This document shows, in pieces, positions 10,913 through 19,008 of a stretch of 64,000 nt of DNA. The translations under genes were made by a program, and so were the position numbers. Under the pieces are notes generated by a model. The model had not been told where the DNA came from. It ran no database searches and saw only the letters and a program-made list of their open reading frames with translations. The stretch is from Hyphomicrobiales bacterium (GTDB lineage Bacteria > Pseudomonadota > Alphaproteobacteria > Rhizobiales > Rhizobiaceae). Location: the NCBI GenBank assembly GCA_900471485.1, contig UCEU01000007.1:62001-126000 (forward strand). The letters are read 5' to 3'. How positions within the stretch are numbered: the stretch's first letter is position 1; the number at the start of each line of letters is the position of its first letter.

Positions 10913-11676
10913 TGAGCTCCGGCGCACGGCGCCTGCTGTCGCTCGACGATATCAGGCACGAGGCTCTGTCGGAGACATCGTCCACCAATAGCGAATGCCT
11001 TGCCCGGGCCCGGGCAGGGGACCGCGGGCTCCTCTGGATCACCGCGACGAGGCAGAGCGGCGGCCGCGGCCGTCGGGGACGCCCCTGGGTGTCGGAAGCC
11101 GGCAATCTCTACGCCTCGCTGCTGCTCATCGATCCTGCTCCCATGGAGCGACTTGGTTCTCTTCCCCTGGCGATCGCGGTCGCCGTTCATCAGGCGATCC
11201 GGCAGGTCCTGCCGGCAAGTGCCGAGACGCTCGAGGTGAAGTGGCCGAACGATATCCTGATTGGCCGCAAGAAGACCTGCGGCATACTGGTGGAAGGCGA
11301 GATGCTGCCGGACGGGCGCCATGCGCTCGTCATCGGCATTGGCGTCAACATCGGGTCGAAGCCCGACAATCCGCTCTACCCGGTCACTTGCCTCAGCGAG
11401 CAGGGCAGCGCGGCGTCGCCCGAGGAGCTGTTCGCGCATCTCTTCAAGGCAATGGCGGAAGCCTTGTCCGATTGGGATCGTGGTCGTGGCATTCGCGAGA
11501 TCACCGCCCGCTGGCGCGCGGTCGCATGCGGCATCGGCGAAAAAATCACGGTCAATCTGCCCGACCGGTCGATTTCCGGCCACTTCGCCGGAATTGATGA
11601 TAATGGCCTGTTGATGCTCGATACGGGGGCAGGCAGGATGATGACGATCGCCGCCGGCGACGTCTTCTTTGGATGA
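10912..11676 (+). CDS. birA: Biotin--[acetyl-CoA-carboxylase] ligase
   Basis: This 254-residue enzyme activates biotin as biotinyl-AMP and attaches it to AccB, which is encoded at 56148-56624 in this window. Motifs visible are TSSTNSECLARARAG (start of the catalytic domain), QSGGRGRRGRPWVSEAGNLY (the adenylate-binding GRGRRG loop), LEVKWPNDILIGRKKTCGIL and GIGVNIGSKP. There is no N-terminal helix-turn-helix domain, so it is the class I, non-repressor form. It is coupled to nuoN by a one-base overlap and is followed closely by rnj. Confidence 0.96.
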   Translation: MSSGARRLLSLDDIRHEALSETSSTNSECLARARAGDRGLLWITATRQSGGRGRRGRPWVSEAGNLYASLLLIDPAPMERLGSLPLAIAVAVHQAIRQVLPASAETLEVKWPNDILIGRKKTCGILVEGEMLPDGRHALVIGIGVNIGSKPDNPLYPVTCLSEQGSAASPEELFAHLFKAMAEALSDWDRGRGIREITARWRAVACGIGEKITVNLPDRSISGHFAGIDDNGLLMLDTGAGRMMTIAAGDVFFG

Positions 11677-11693
11677 TTGGAAAAACGAAGACT

Positions 11694-13364
11694 ATGGCGA
11701 AGCAGGACGAACTGGTATTTCTGCCTTTGGGCGGCGTTGGCGAGATCGGTATGAACCTCGCCCTCTACGGCTATGGCCCGGCCGATCATCGCCAGTGGAT
11801 CATGGTCGATTGCGGCGTTACCTTCCCGGGGCCTGACCTGCCGGGCGTCGATCTCGTGCTTCCCGATATCCGCTTCCTTGCCAAGCAGCGCAAGAACCTC
11901 AAGGCGATCATCATCACGCACGCACACGAGGATCACTACGGCGCGCTGGCCGATCTCTGGCCGGGTCTTAACGTGCCGATCTATGCATCGAAGTTCACCG
12001 CCGGTCTGCTTGAAGCCAAGCGCAACTACGAGAAGTCGTCGATCGGCGAGATTCCGGTGACGCCGTTTACGGCTGGCGATACCATCAATGTCGGTCCGTT
12101 CAGCATCGAGGGCGTCGGCGTCAACCACTCGATCCCCGAGCCGATGTCGCTGGTGATCCGTACGCCAGTCGGCAACGTCGTTCACACTGGCGACTGGAAG
12201 ATCGATCACGAGCCCTCGCTCGGTCCGCTGACAGACGAGGCGCGCTTCCGCCAGCTCGGCGACGAGGGCGTGCTGGCGCTGATGTGCGATTCCACAAATG
12301 CGTTGCGCGATGGCGTGTCTCCGTCCGAAAAGGACGTCTCCGCCAGCCTGCGCAAGATCATCGAGAATGCCGAGGGACGCGTGGCGGTCACCACCTTCTC
12401 CTCGAACGTCGGCCGCATCAGGACCATTGCCGAAGCCGCGGAGGCCGCCGGCCGCGAAGTGCTGCTGCTTGGCAGTTCGCTGAAGCGTGTCGTCGACGTG
12501 TCGCGCGACATTGGCCTGATGGAAGGCGTCAAGCCGTTCATCACCGAAGAGGAATACGGCTATATCCCGCGTGACAAGGTCGTTGTCATCCTGACCGGCA
12601 GCCAGGGAGAGTCGCGCGCAGCGCTCGCGAAGCTCTCGCGTGACGAGATGCGCAACGTGGCGCTGGCGGCGGGCGACATCGTCGTCTTCTCCTCGCGCGC
12701 CATCCCCGGCAACGAAAAGGCGATCCAGGACATCAAGAACGGCCTGGTGGAGCAGGGCGTTCACTGCATCACCGACAACGAAGCACTCGTCCACGTGTCC
12801 GGCCATCCGCGCCGCAACGAGTTGCAGAAGATGTACGAATGGACGCGACCGAAGATTGTCGTGCCCGTCCACGGCGAAGCGACCCATCTGACCGCGCACA
12901 AGGAACTTGCCGAACAGTCCGGCATCGGCATCGTGCCGCGCGTCCGCAACGGTGACGTTCTGCGCCTTGCTCCAGGCCCGGTCGAGGTTATCGACGAAGC
13001 CCCGCATGGCCGGATCTACAAGGACGGCAGCCTGATCGGCGATTTCGACGAGATGGGCATCGGCGAGCGCAAGAAGCTCTCCTATGTCGGCCACGTCGCT
13101 CTGAACGTCGTCATCGATGGCCGCTTCGACATCGTCGGCGAACCCGACATGGTGGCGATCGGCCTTCCTGTTTACGACGACGAAGGCGAGGAGTTCGAGG
13201 ACACGCTCTATGATGCAGCGCTCAGCGCCTTCGAGAGCATCCCGCGCGCCCGCCGCAAGGATCTGGATCTGCTGCAGGAATCCATGCGCCGCGCGGTTCG
13301 CTCCACGGCCAACCAGATCTGGGGCAAGAAGCCCGTTGTCACCGTCTTCGTGACGAAGGTCTGA
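11694..13364 (+). CDS. rnj: Ribonuclease J
   Basis: This is a 556-residue metallo-beta-lactamase / beta-CASP ribonuclease with 5'-3' exo- and endonucleolytic activity in mRNA turnover and rRNA maturation. The HxHxDH zinc motif appears as THAHEDHYG near residue 79, with GDWKIDHEP near 165. The beta-CASP region includes GSQGESRAALAKLS near 302 and SSRAIPGNEKAI near 332. The late motif HVSGHPRRNEL is near 368. A frame extension to 11673 overlaps birA; ATG 11694 gives the standard start MAKQDELVFLPLGGVGEIG. Confidence 0.95.
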   Translation: MAKQDELVFLPLGGVGEIGMNLALYGYGPADHRQWIMVDCGVTFPGPDLPGVDLVLPDIRFLAKQRKNLKAIIITHAHEDHYGALADLWPGLNVPIYASKFTAGLLEAKRNYEKSSIGEIPVTPFTAGDTINVGPFSIEGVGVNHSIPEPMSLVIRTPVGNVVHTGDWKIDHEPSLGPLTDEARFRQLGDEGVLALMCDSTNALRDGVSPSEKDVSASLRKIIENAEGRVAVTTFSSNVGRIRTIAEAAEAAGREVLLLGSSLKRVVDVSRDIGLMEGVKPFITEEEYGYIPRDKVVVILTGSQGESRAALAKLSRDEMRNVALAAGDIVVFSSRAIPGNEKAIQDIKNGLVEQGVHCITDNEALVHVSGHPRRNELQKMYEWTRPKIVVPVHGEATHLTAHKELAEQSGIGIVPRVRNGDVLRLAPGPVEVIDEAPHGRIYKDGSLIGDFDEMGIGERKKLSYVGHVALNVVIDGRFDIVGEPDMVAIGLPVYDDEGEEFEDTLYDAALSAFESIPRARRKDLDLLQESMRRAVRSTANQIWGKKPVVTVFVTKV

Positions 13365-13367
13365 CCG

Positions 13368-13772
13368 GTGCTCGGGCGCGTCAATCATATTGCCATTGCC
13401 GTGCCCGATCTCGCAGCCGCCGTCGCGGCCTACCGCGACACGCTGGGCGCCAGCGTTTCCGCGCCGCAAGCTCTGCCGGAACATGGTGTTACCGTCGTCT
13501 TCGTCGAGCTGCCGAACACCAAGGTGGAACTTCTGGAGCCGCTCGGTGGAGACTCCCCGATTGCGGCTTTCCTGGAGAAGAACCCATCCGGCGGCATGCA
13601 TCACATCTGCTATGAGGTTGCCGATATCATCGCGGCGCGGGATCGGCTGACGGCAACAGGCGCACGGGTGCTCGGCAACGGCGAGCCGAAGATCGGCGCG
13701 CACGGCAAGCCGGTCCTTTTTCTCCACCCCAAGGATTTCTTCGGCACGCTGATCGAACTCGAACAGGTCTGA
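13368..13772 (+). CDS. mce: Methylmalonyl-CoA epimerase
   Basis: This 134-residue protein is a vicinal-oxygen-chelate (glyoxalase-fold) enzyme. The family interconverts (S)- and (R)-methylmalonyl-CoA in propionyl-CoA assimilation. The N-terminus GRVNHIAIAVPDLAAAVAAY contains the first metal-binding His. GGMHHICYEVAD supplies the second and HPKDFFGTLIELEQ the terminal Glu. It uses a GTG start 3 bp after the rnj stop, so the two are probably co-translated. A generic VOC lactoylglutathione-lyase-like label is the only serious alternative. Confidence 0.9.
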   Translation: MLGRVNHIAIAVPDLAAAVAAYRDTLGASVSAPQALPEHGVTVVFVELPNTKVELLEPLGGDSPIAAFLEKNPSGGMHHICYEVADIIAARDRLTATGARVLGNGEPKIGAHGKPVLFLHPKDFFGTLIELEQV

Positions 13773-13902
13773 TCGGCTGCGGCAGAGTGACCCAATCGGG
13801 GACGATTTTGCGATTGCCTGCCCGACACGCTTTGAGTTGATCGCCGTTCCGCTTTATAAGCAGCTAACGGCGGTCGTGCCGAAGCATTCACCGGGACATC
13901 AC

Positions 13903-14181
13903 ATGCTGCAGTTATTTCTCCAGGGCTTTGCCGTCTACTTCATCATCTGGTGGATGACGCTCTTCGCCGTATTGCCCGTTGGCCTGCGGACCCAGGCCGA
14001 GGACAACGACGTCGTCCTCGGCACCGTTCCAAGCGCGCCCACGCGCTTTCGCGCCGTGTTCGTCTTCTCGATGACGACTTTGGTCTCTGGGCTGATCTAT
14101 GGCGCCTGGTACATCTGTTCGACCTATCTCGGCTGGGGTTTCGACGCCTTGCCCAAGATCGGCCCAAGTTTCGCCAACTAG
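13903..14181 (+). CDS. DUF1467 family membrane protein
   Basis: This 92-residue protein of unknown function has two predicted membrane helices, FLQGFAVYFIIWWMTLFAVL and FSMTTLVSGLIYGAWYICS. They flank a short loop with the conserved LRTQAEDNDVVLGTVPSAPT. The family is found almost only in alphaproteobacteria and commonly follows mce as here. The frame is open from 13837; ATG 13903 is chosen because it begins directly before the first helix. No terminator follows immediately. Confidence 0.85.
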   Translation: MLQLFLQGFAVYFIIWWMTLFAVLPVGLRTQAEDNDVVLGTVPSAPTRFRAVFVFSMTTLVSGLIYGAWYICSTYLGWGFDALPKIGPSFAN

Positions 14182-14330
14182 AAAGTGCTTTTGCTCAACC
14201 TTTGAGCATATGCATACCGGCGCCGTCATACGCCTGTTACATGCGTGGGGCATGAGCTCCCGTAAGGAAATGCAGGCGTGACGTTACGTCAACTCGATCA
14301 GTATTTCGAAGGGGCGGGATGTAGAAAAGC

Positions 14331-14361
14331 CAAAAAAAAACAAGGCTAAAAGCCTTGTTTT
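14331..14361 (-). terminator. Strong hairpin terminator, best read on the minus strand
   Basis: CAAGGCT (14341-14347) pairs with AGCCTTG (14351-14357) around a three-base loop. On the minus strand the stem is followed by nine T; on the plus strand by only four. The orientation suggests an untranslated minus-strand transcript starting somewhere below 14600, because no minus-strand gene ends here. Confidence 0.6.
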
Positions 14362-14554
14362 AAGTATCGCGTGATCCTTAACCGTTGCCGGGGCTGCGAC
14401 TAGCGCGCCTAAGATCTGATCCTCCCAAGACTTGACCGCGAATTAGCAGGAATTTGAACTCCCTGCCTGTTTTGTGGGCTAAAGCTAGCCCAAAGAATGG
14501 GCTTTGTCATCAGATTTTTTTGCATTTTTGCTACACTCTAGCAATTTTTTTCTG

Positions 14555-14585
14555 TTGATAAGGATTCTACCCAAGCCGTTATAAA
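14555..14585 (+). promoter_or_regulatory. Probable proS promoter
   Basis: TTGATA (14555-14560) is followed after 18-19 bases by TTATAA / TATAAA (14579-14585), a sigma-70-like pair just downstream of the 14528 hairpin. It would give a leader of ~165 bases before the proS ATG. This is inferred from motif similarity only. Confidence 0.45.
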
Positions 14586-14757
14586 TACGCGTTTTTCGCA
14601 CTCCCGCCATTTTGCTGCCGAGAAGTTGGCTCTAGGGAAGGGTGGTTGCGCCGCGCGTGGGTTTCCTTCCTGCCGCGAAGCGGCTATGAACGCAAACCAT
14701 TCAACGATAGCCTTCGATTCCGCTCAATGCGGCGTCTCAACTGCTGTGGAATCCGCC

Positions 14758-16080
14758 ATGCGCCTGTCCCGCTACTTTCTGCCCATCCTGAAGGAAAATC
14801 CCAAGGAGGCTGAAATCGTCTCCCACCGGTTGATGCTGCGCGCCGGCATGATCCGCCAGCAGTCGCAGGGGATCTATTCCTGGCTGCCGCTGGGCAAGCG
14901 GGTGCTCGACAAGGTAAACAATATCATTCGCGAAGAGCAGAACCGCTCCGGTGCGATCGAGCTGTCGATGCCCACGCTGCAGTCGGCCGAGCTTTGGCAG
15001 GAAAGCGGTCGCTACGACGCCTATGGCAAGGAGATGCTGCGCATTAAGGACCGCCAGGACCGTCCCATGCTGTACGGCCCGACCAATGAGGAAATGGTCA
15101 CGGATATCTTCCGCTCCTACGTGAAGTCCTACAAGGATCTTCCGCTCAACCTTTATCACATCCAGCTGAAGTTCCGTGACGAGATCCGTCCGCGCTTCGG
15201 CACCATGCGCTCGCGCGAATTCCTGATGAAGGATGCCTACTCCTTCGACCTGACCAAGGAAGACGCCGTCCATTCCTATAACAAGATGTTCGCTGCCTAC
15301 CTGCGCACCTTCGATCGCCTTGGCCTGCGCGCCATTCCGATGCGCGCAGATACCGGCCCGATCGGCGGCAACCACAGCCACGAGTTCATCATCCTCGCCG
15401 ACACTGGTGAATCGGAAGTGTTCTCGCACCGCGATTTCGTGAACTTCGATATCCCCGCCGCCGACATCGACTTCGACGACGTCGCCGGCATGCAGGCGAT
15501 CTTCGACAAGTGGACGTCGGTCTATGCCGCGACCTCGGAGATGCACGACGAGGCTGCATTTGACGCCATTCCCGATAGCGACCGCCTTTCGGCTCGCGGC
15601 ATCGAAGTCGGCCACATCTTCTATTTCGGCACAAAGTATTCGGAGCCAATGGGCGCGAAGGTGCAGGGACCCGATGGCAAGGAACACCATGTTCACATGG
15701 GTTCCTACGGTATCGGCCCCACCCGCCTTGTTCCCGCCATCATCGAAGCATCGCATGACGAGAACGGAATCATCTGGCCGGCATCCGTCGCGCCTTTCGA
15801 TGCGATCGTGATCAACATGAAGGCTGGCGACGCGGCCTGCGACGCTGCCTGTGAGAAGATCTATGCGGCTCTGTCGAAGGCCGGCAAGGACGTTCTCTAT
15901 GATGACACGGACGATCGCGCCGGAACCAAGTTCGCGACCGCCGATCTGATCGGCGTTCCCGTGCAGATCATCGCCGGCCCGCGCGCGGTCGCCAACGGCG
16001 AGGTGGAAGTCAAGGATCGCAAGACCGGCGCACGCGAAACGATGACCATCGACGCGGCGATCAACAAGCTCCTGGGTTGA
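14758..16080 (+). CDS. proS: Prolyl-tRNA synthetase
   Basis: This 440-residue class II synthetase charges tRNA-Pro. It is the short alphaproteobacterial/mitochondrial-like form, lacking the bacterial editing insertion. Motif 2 ([22 protein letters not shown]) is near residues 139-160. Motif 3 residues sit in [16 protein letters not shown] near 317. The C-terminal anticodon-binding domain ends the protein. The frame is open from 14626, but the extension is unlike the family. ATG 14758 gives the usual [15 protein letters not shown] start. Confidence 0.96.
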   Translation: MRLSRYFLPILKENPKEAEIVSHRLMLRAGMIRQQSQGIYSWLPLGKRVLDKVNNIIREEQNRSGAIELSMPTLQSAELWQESGRYDAYGKEMLRIKDRQDRPMLYGPTNEEMVTDIFRSYVKSYKDLPLNLYHIQLKFRDEIRPRFGTMRSREFLMKDAYSFDLTKEDAVHSYNKMFAAYLRTFDRLGLRAIPMRADTGPIGGNHSHEFIILADTGESEVFSHRDFVNFDIPAADIDFDDVAGMQAIFDKWTSVYAATSEMHDEAAFDAIPDSDRLSARGIEVGHIFYFGTKYSEPMGAKVQGPDGKEHHVHMGSYGIGPTRLVPAIIEASHDENGIIWPASVAPFDAIVINMKAGDAACDAACEKIYAALSKAGKDVLYDDTDDRAGTKFATADLIGVPVQIIAGPRAVANGEVEVKDRKTGARETMTIDAAINKLLG

Positions 16081-16097
16081 GCGAAAAGGGAGGCCAA

Positions 16098-17405
16098 ATG
16101 GCAGACGCAGCGGTGAGCCAGCGGGGTTCCAAATCCGGCTTGGCACCGGCCAGCCGGCCATTTTCCGCCTTCGAGCGACTTGTGGCGTGGCGCTATCTGC
16201 GCGCCCGCCGCAAGGAGGCGTTCATCTCGGTGATCGCCGGCTTCTCCTTCATCGGCATCATGCTCGGCGTCGCGACGCTGATCATCGTCATGGCCGTTAT
16301 GAACGGCTTCCGCACGGAACTGATCTCCCGCATCCTCGGCATCAACGGTCACATGATCGTGCAGCCGATCGATGGTCCCTTTACAGACTATGCGGCGCTG
16401 ACCGATCGCCTTGCCAAGGTGCAGGGCGTCAAGATCGCGCTGCCGCTGGTCGAGGGACAGACGCTTGCCTCGGGCCAGGGCGGCGCCGGAACCGGTGCGC
16501 TGGTGCGCGGCATCCGCGCCGAGGATCTCGACAAGGTCAAGACCGTCTCCGGCAACATCAAGTCCGGCGACCTCGTCGGCTTCGCGGCCGGGCAGGGCGT
16601 TCTCATCGGCTCGCGCATGGCGGAACAGCTCGGATTGCAGGCGGGCGACAACATCACCCTTATATCACCGGAAGGTGACGTGACGCCGATGGGCGTCAAT
16701 CCGCGCGTCAAATCCTACAAGGTCTCGGGTATCTTCGAGATCGGCATGTCGGAATATGACGCGACCATCATCTATATGCCGCTTGAGGAAGCCCAGCTCT
16801 ACTTCAACGCCGAAGGGCTGGTGCAGTCGATCGAGCTCTTCGTCGACAATCCAGACAATATCGACGAGCTGCGCCCCAAGGTGGAGGAGGCCGCGGGCCG
16901 CCAGATCGCCATCACCGACTGGCGCCAGCGCAACCAGACCTTCTTCTCTGCGCTGCAGGTCGAGCGCAACGTCATGTTCATGATCCTGACGCTGATCGTC
17001 CTTGTCGCCGCCCTCAACATCATCTCCGGCCTGATCATGCTGGTGAAGGACAAGGGCAGCGATATCGCCATCCTTAGAACCATGGGGGCGAGCTCCGGCG
17101 CGATCATGCGCATCTTCTTCATGACGGGTGCCGCGATCGGCATCGTCGGAACGCTCGCCGGCGTGCTCCTCGGCGTCATCGTCTGCATCAACATCGAGAA
17201 GATCCGCGCGTTCTTCTCCTGGCTGTCGGGCACGGTGCTGTTCGATCCGCAGCTCTATTTCCTCAGCCAGCTGCCGGCAAAGATGGAGCTCGGCGAAACC
17301 GTCTCCGTCGTCGTCATGGCGCTGACGCTCTCCTTCATCGCAACGATCTTCCCGGCATGGCGGGCTTCCAAGCTCGATCCCGTGCAGGCCCTGCGCTACG
17401 AATAA
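16098..17405 (+). CDS. lolC: Lipoprotein-releasing ABC transporter, permease subunit (LolC/LolE family)
   Basis: This 435-residue inner-membrane permease belongs to the Lol system, which extracts outer-membrane-destined lipoproteins. The FtsX-like fold is visible: one helix near residues 35-65 ([20 protein letters not shown]), a large periplasmic domain (~70-285), and three C-terminal helices from ~290, ending with [27 protein letters not shown] lies 7 bp before ATG 16098, which decides the start. Alphaproteobacteria usually have one LolC/E-type permease, acting as a homodimer with LolD, which is encoded next. Confidence 0.93.
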   Translation: MADAAVSQRGSKSGLAPASRPFSAFERLVAWRYLRARRKEAFISVIAGFSFIGIMLGVATLIIVMAVMNGFRTELISRILGINGHMIVQPIDGPFTDYAALTDRLAKVQGVKIALPLVEGQTLASGQGGAGTGALVRGIRAEDLDKVKTVSGNIKSGDLVGFAAGQGVLIGSRMAEQLGLQAGDNITLISPEGDVTPMGVNPRVKSYKVSGIFEIGMSEYDATIIYMPLEEAQLYFNAEGLVQSIELFVDNPDNIDELRPKVEEAAGRQIAITDWRQRNQTFFSALQVERNVMFMILTLIVLVAALNIISGLIMLVKDKGSDIAILRTMGASSGAIMRIFFMTGAAIGIVGTLAGVLLGVIVCINIEKIRAFFSWLSGTVLFDPQLYFLSQLPAKMELGETVSVVVMALTLSFIATIFPAWRASKLDPVQALRYE

Positions 17406-17419
17406 GGAATGCTCATTTC

Positions 17420-18103
17420 ATGAAGCGGAATACCGTTCTCAAGCTTTCCGGCGTCGAGCGCCAGTACGGGCAGGGCGAGACCCTGCTCTCCATTCTCAAG
17501 GGCGCCGATTTCACGCTGAACAGCGGCGAGATCGTCGCGCTCGTCGCACCGTCGGGCACGGGCAAGTCGACGCTTCTGCACGTCGCCGGCCTTCTGGAAC
17601 ATCCCGATGGCGGCGAGGTGTCTATCAACGGAATGCCCTGCGACGGCCTCTCCGATGACAAGCGCACCGCCATCCGTCGCGGCGAGATCGGCTTCGTCTA
17701 CCAGTTTCATCACCTGCTGCCCGAGTTCTCGGCGATCGAGAACATCATGATGCCGCAGATGATTTCAGGCCTGCCGAGCAAGGAAGCCAAGGAACGCGCC
17801 GGTCAGCTGCTCGACTACATGCGCATCGGCCACCGTGGTGCACACCGCCCCGGCGAACTCTCCGGCGGCGAGCAGCAGCGTGTGGCGATCGCCCGCGCCG
17901 TCGCCAATGCGCCGAGCCTGCTTCTGGCCGACGAGCCGACCGGCAACCTCGATCCGGAAACCGCGAGCTACGTCTTCGACGCGCTGGAAGCGCTGGTGCG
18001 CCAGTCAGGCCTCGCGGCGCTGATCGCCACCCACAACCACGACCTCGCCGCCCGCATGGACCGCCGTGTCACGATCGCCGACGGCAAGATCGTCGATTTC
18101 TGA
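17420..18103 (+). CDS. lolD: Lipoprotein-releasing ABC transporter, ATPase subunit
   Basis: This 227-residue ATPase powers lipoprotein release by LolC. Walker A is [12 protein letters not shown] near residue 43, the Q-loop is [20 protein letters not shown], the ABC signature is [14 protein letters not shown] near 147, Walker B is LLLADEPTG, and the H-loop is ATHNHDLAA. The frame is open from 17357 inside lolC, but ATG 17420, 14 bp after the lolC stop, gives the normal N-terminus. Confidence 0.95.
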   Translation: MKRNTVLKLSGVERQYGQGETLLSILKGADFTLNSGEIVALVAPSGTGKSTLLHVAGLLEHPDGGEVSINGMPCDGLSDDKRTAIRRGEIGFVYQFHHLLPEFSAIENIMMPQMISGLPSKEAKERAGQLLDYMRIGHRGAHRPGELSGGEQQRVAIARAVANAPSLLLADEPTGNLDPETASYVFDALEALVRQSGLAALIATHNHDLAARMDRRVTIADGKIVDF

Positions 18104-18129
18104 GATTTCACGGTCGAATTGAGAACGCT

Positions 18130-18705
18130 TTAGCCGCCGCAGATCGACTGCCCGGTTTCGTCCTTCCAGTCGGCAATCGTAATCGTGCGCGCCTCGGCCT
18201 TCACGTCCTTGCCATCACGCTGCAGCTTGCCGGTGAGTGCGTTGTAGTCGCATGAGCCACCGGCATCCGGATCAAGCGTGTCGTAGTGGCTGTAGGTGTA
18301 GCCGGCAACGACGAACTGGTTGTTGCGGTAGGCAAGCGTCAGCGTCTGCTCCCAGCGGTCGCGGCCGATGGCGCTGTTCTGCGAATGGATGGCGATCGAG
18401 CTTTTGCCGACCGCCTTGATCGATGGTTCCTGCCCGTAGATCCCCTCAGCCACTGTTGTTCCCCAGATCTTGCCGGGCGCGCTGGTCGTAAGCCGCAGCA
18501 GGTCGTGATCATCCCGCAGATAGATATAGACGCCGAGCTGGTCGTCGGCGGCATCATCGGGAGCCTCGGCGAGCAGCGCCAGATCCGGTTTGCCGTCGCC
18601 GTTCCAGTCGCCGACTGCCACATCGACGATGCGCGCCGGATCAGGATCCGCGGCGAAGGCGGCGTTGGCAGACAGCAGGGCTGCCACAAAGATGAATCGA
18701 CGCAT
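18130..18705 (-). CDS. Secreted protein with one FG-GAP/VCBS-like calcium loop
   Basis: This 191-residue protein begins with a Sec signal peptide (hydrophobic stretch then ANAAFAAD, cleavage predicted near residue 18). Soon after comes DVAVGDWNGDGKPDLALLAE, an Asp-rich FG-GAP/VCBS-type loop that typically binds calcium. The rest is predicted beta-rich, with two cysteines near the C-terminus that could pair. The start at 18705 is set by a GGGAGA box 7 bp upstream. It is convergent with lolD and divergent from the 28-residue peptide at 18806. Function is unknown; periplasmic location is inferred from the signal. Confidence 0.75.
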   Translation of the reverse strand: MRRFIFVAALLSANAAFAADPDPARIVDVAVGDWNGDGKPDLALLAEAPDDAADDQLGVYIYLRDDHDLLRLTTSAPGKIWGTTVAEGIYGQEPSIKAVGKSSIAIHSQNSAIGRDRWEQTLTLAYRNNQFVVAGYTYSHYDTLDPDAGGSCDYNALTGKLQRDGKDVKAEARTITIADWKDETGQSICGG

Positions 18706-18748
18706 GTTCGTCTCCCGTTCGCCGTTAACCAAACAGAAAACAACTCTG

Positions 18749-18778
18749 TTGACAACGGAACGAGAGAAGAACAAAATA
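18749..18778 (+). promoter_or_regulatory. Possible promoter for the 28-residue peptide
   Basis: A perfect TTGACA (18749-18754) is followed 18 bases later by AAAATA (18773-18778), a weak -10. Transcription would start around 18785, about 20 bases before the peptide's ATG. Confidence 0.35.
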
Positions 18779-18805
18779 AAAACATAACAGGAAAAGGAGA
18801 GCCAA

Positions 18806-18892
18806 ATGACTGACATGATCCGTGACGTCGCAGCATTCACCTCCATCGCAATGTTCATTGCCAGCTTCTCGCTGATCTGCATGGCAATGTAA
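18806..18892 (+). CDS. 28-residue single-helix membrane peptide
   Basis: This reading frame begins with MTDMIRDVAAFTSIAMF and ends SLICMAM-stop. After a short polar N-terminus of about 7 residues, the remainder is one continuous hydrophobic helix long enough to cross the membrane. AAAAGGAGA lies 5-6 bases upstream of the ATG, an ideal ribosome-binding site. A TTGACA box lies ~50 bases upstream. It sits alone between the divergent signal-peptide gene and dnaE, with an imperfect hairpin just after its stop. The function is unknown; its size suggests a regulatory or complex-stabilising membrane peptide, which is inference. Confidence 0.65.
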   Translation: MTDMIRDVAAFTSIAMFIASFSLICMAM

Positions 18893-18900
18893 GAAATCAG

Positions 18901-18927
18901 GGGACCGCATGGCTGCCATGCGCTCCC
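18901..18927 (+). terminator. Hairpin after the 28-residue peptide
   Basis: GGACCGCATGG pairs with CCATGCGCTCC around a three-base loop with one mismatch. It begins nine bases after the peptide stop and has no clear T-run, so termination there is only likely. Confidence 0.35.
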
Positions 18928-19008
18928 TCCATAGGACTTCTTCTGGACATCCCCGCCCCCAAAGTCGACAATGCGCCCGATTCATTTGGGCGATCGGAAG
19001 GGAATGTC

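Larger units (their letters stand above)
14182..14757. other. Gene-free AT-rich interval with several hairpins before proS
   Basis: These 576 bases carry no convincing protein gene. They hold a terminator-like hairpin (14341-14357), two overlapping hairpins that share AGCCC (14476-14505), a TTGCTA-N5-TAGCAA hairpin followed by seven T (14528-14551), and a probable proS promoter (14555-14585). The stretch 14500-14600 is clearly more AT-rich than its surroundings. A 38-codon minus-strand frame (about 14412-14528) lacks a clear ribosome-binding site, and I do not call it a gene. Confidence 0.6.

Noticed and set aside
11376..13727. A 783-codon minus-strand open frame opposite rnj
   Set aside because: Antisense to birA, rnj and mce; the true genes are certain and this frame has no motif.
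14412..14528. A 38-codon minus-strand frame in the proS upstream region
   Set aside because: No ribosome-binding site, and the region folds into hairpins better explained as RNA structure.
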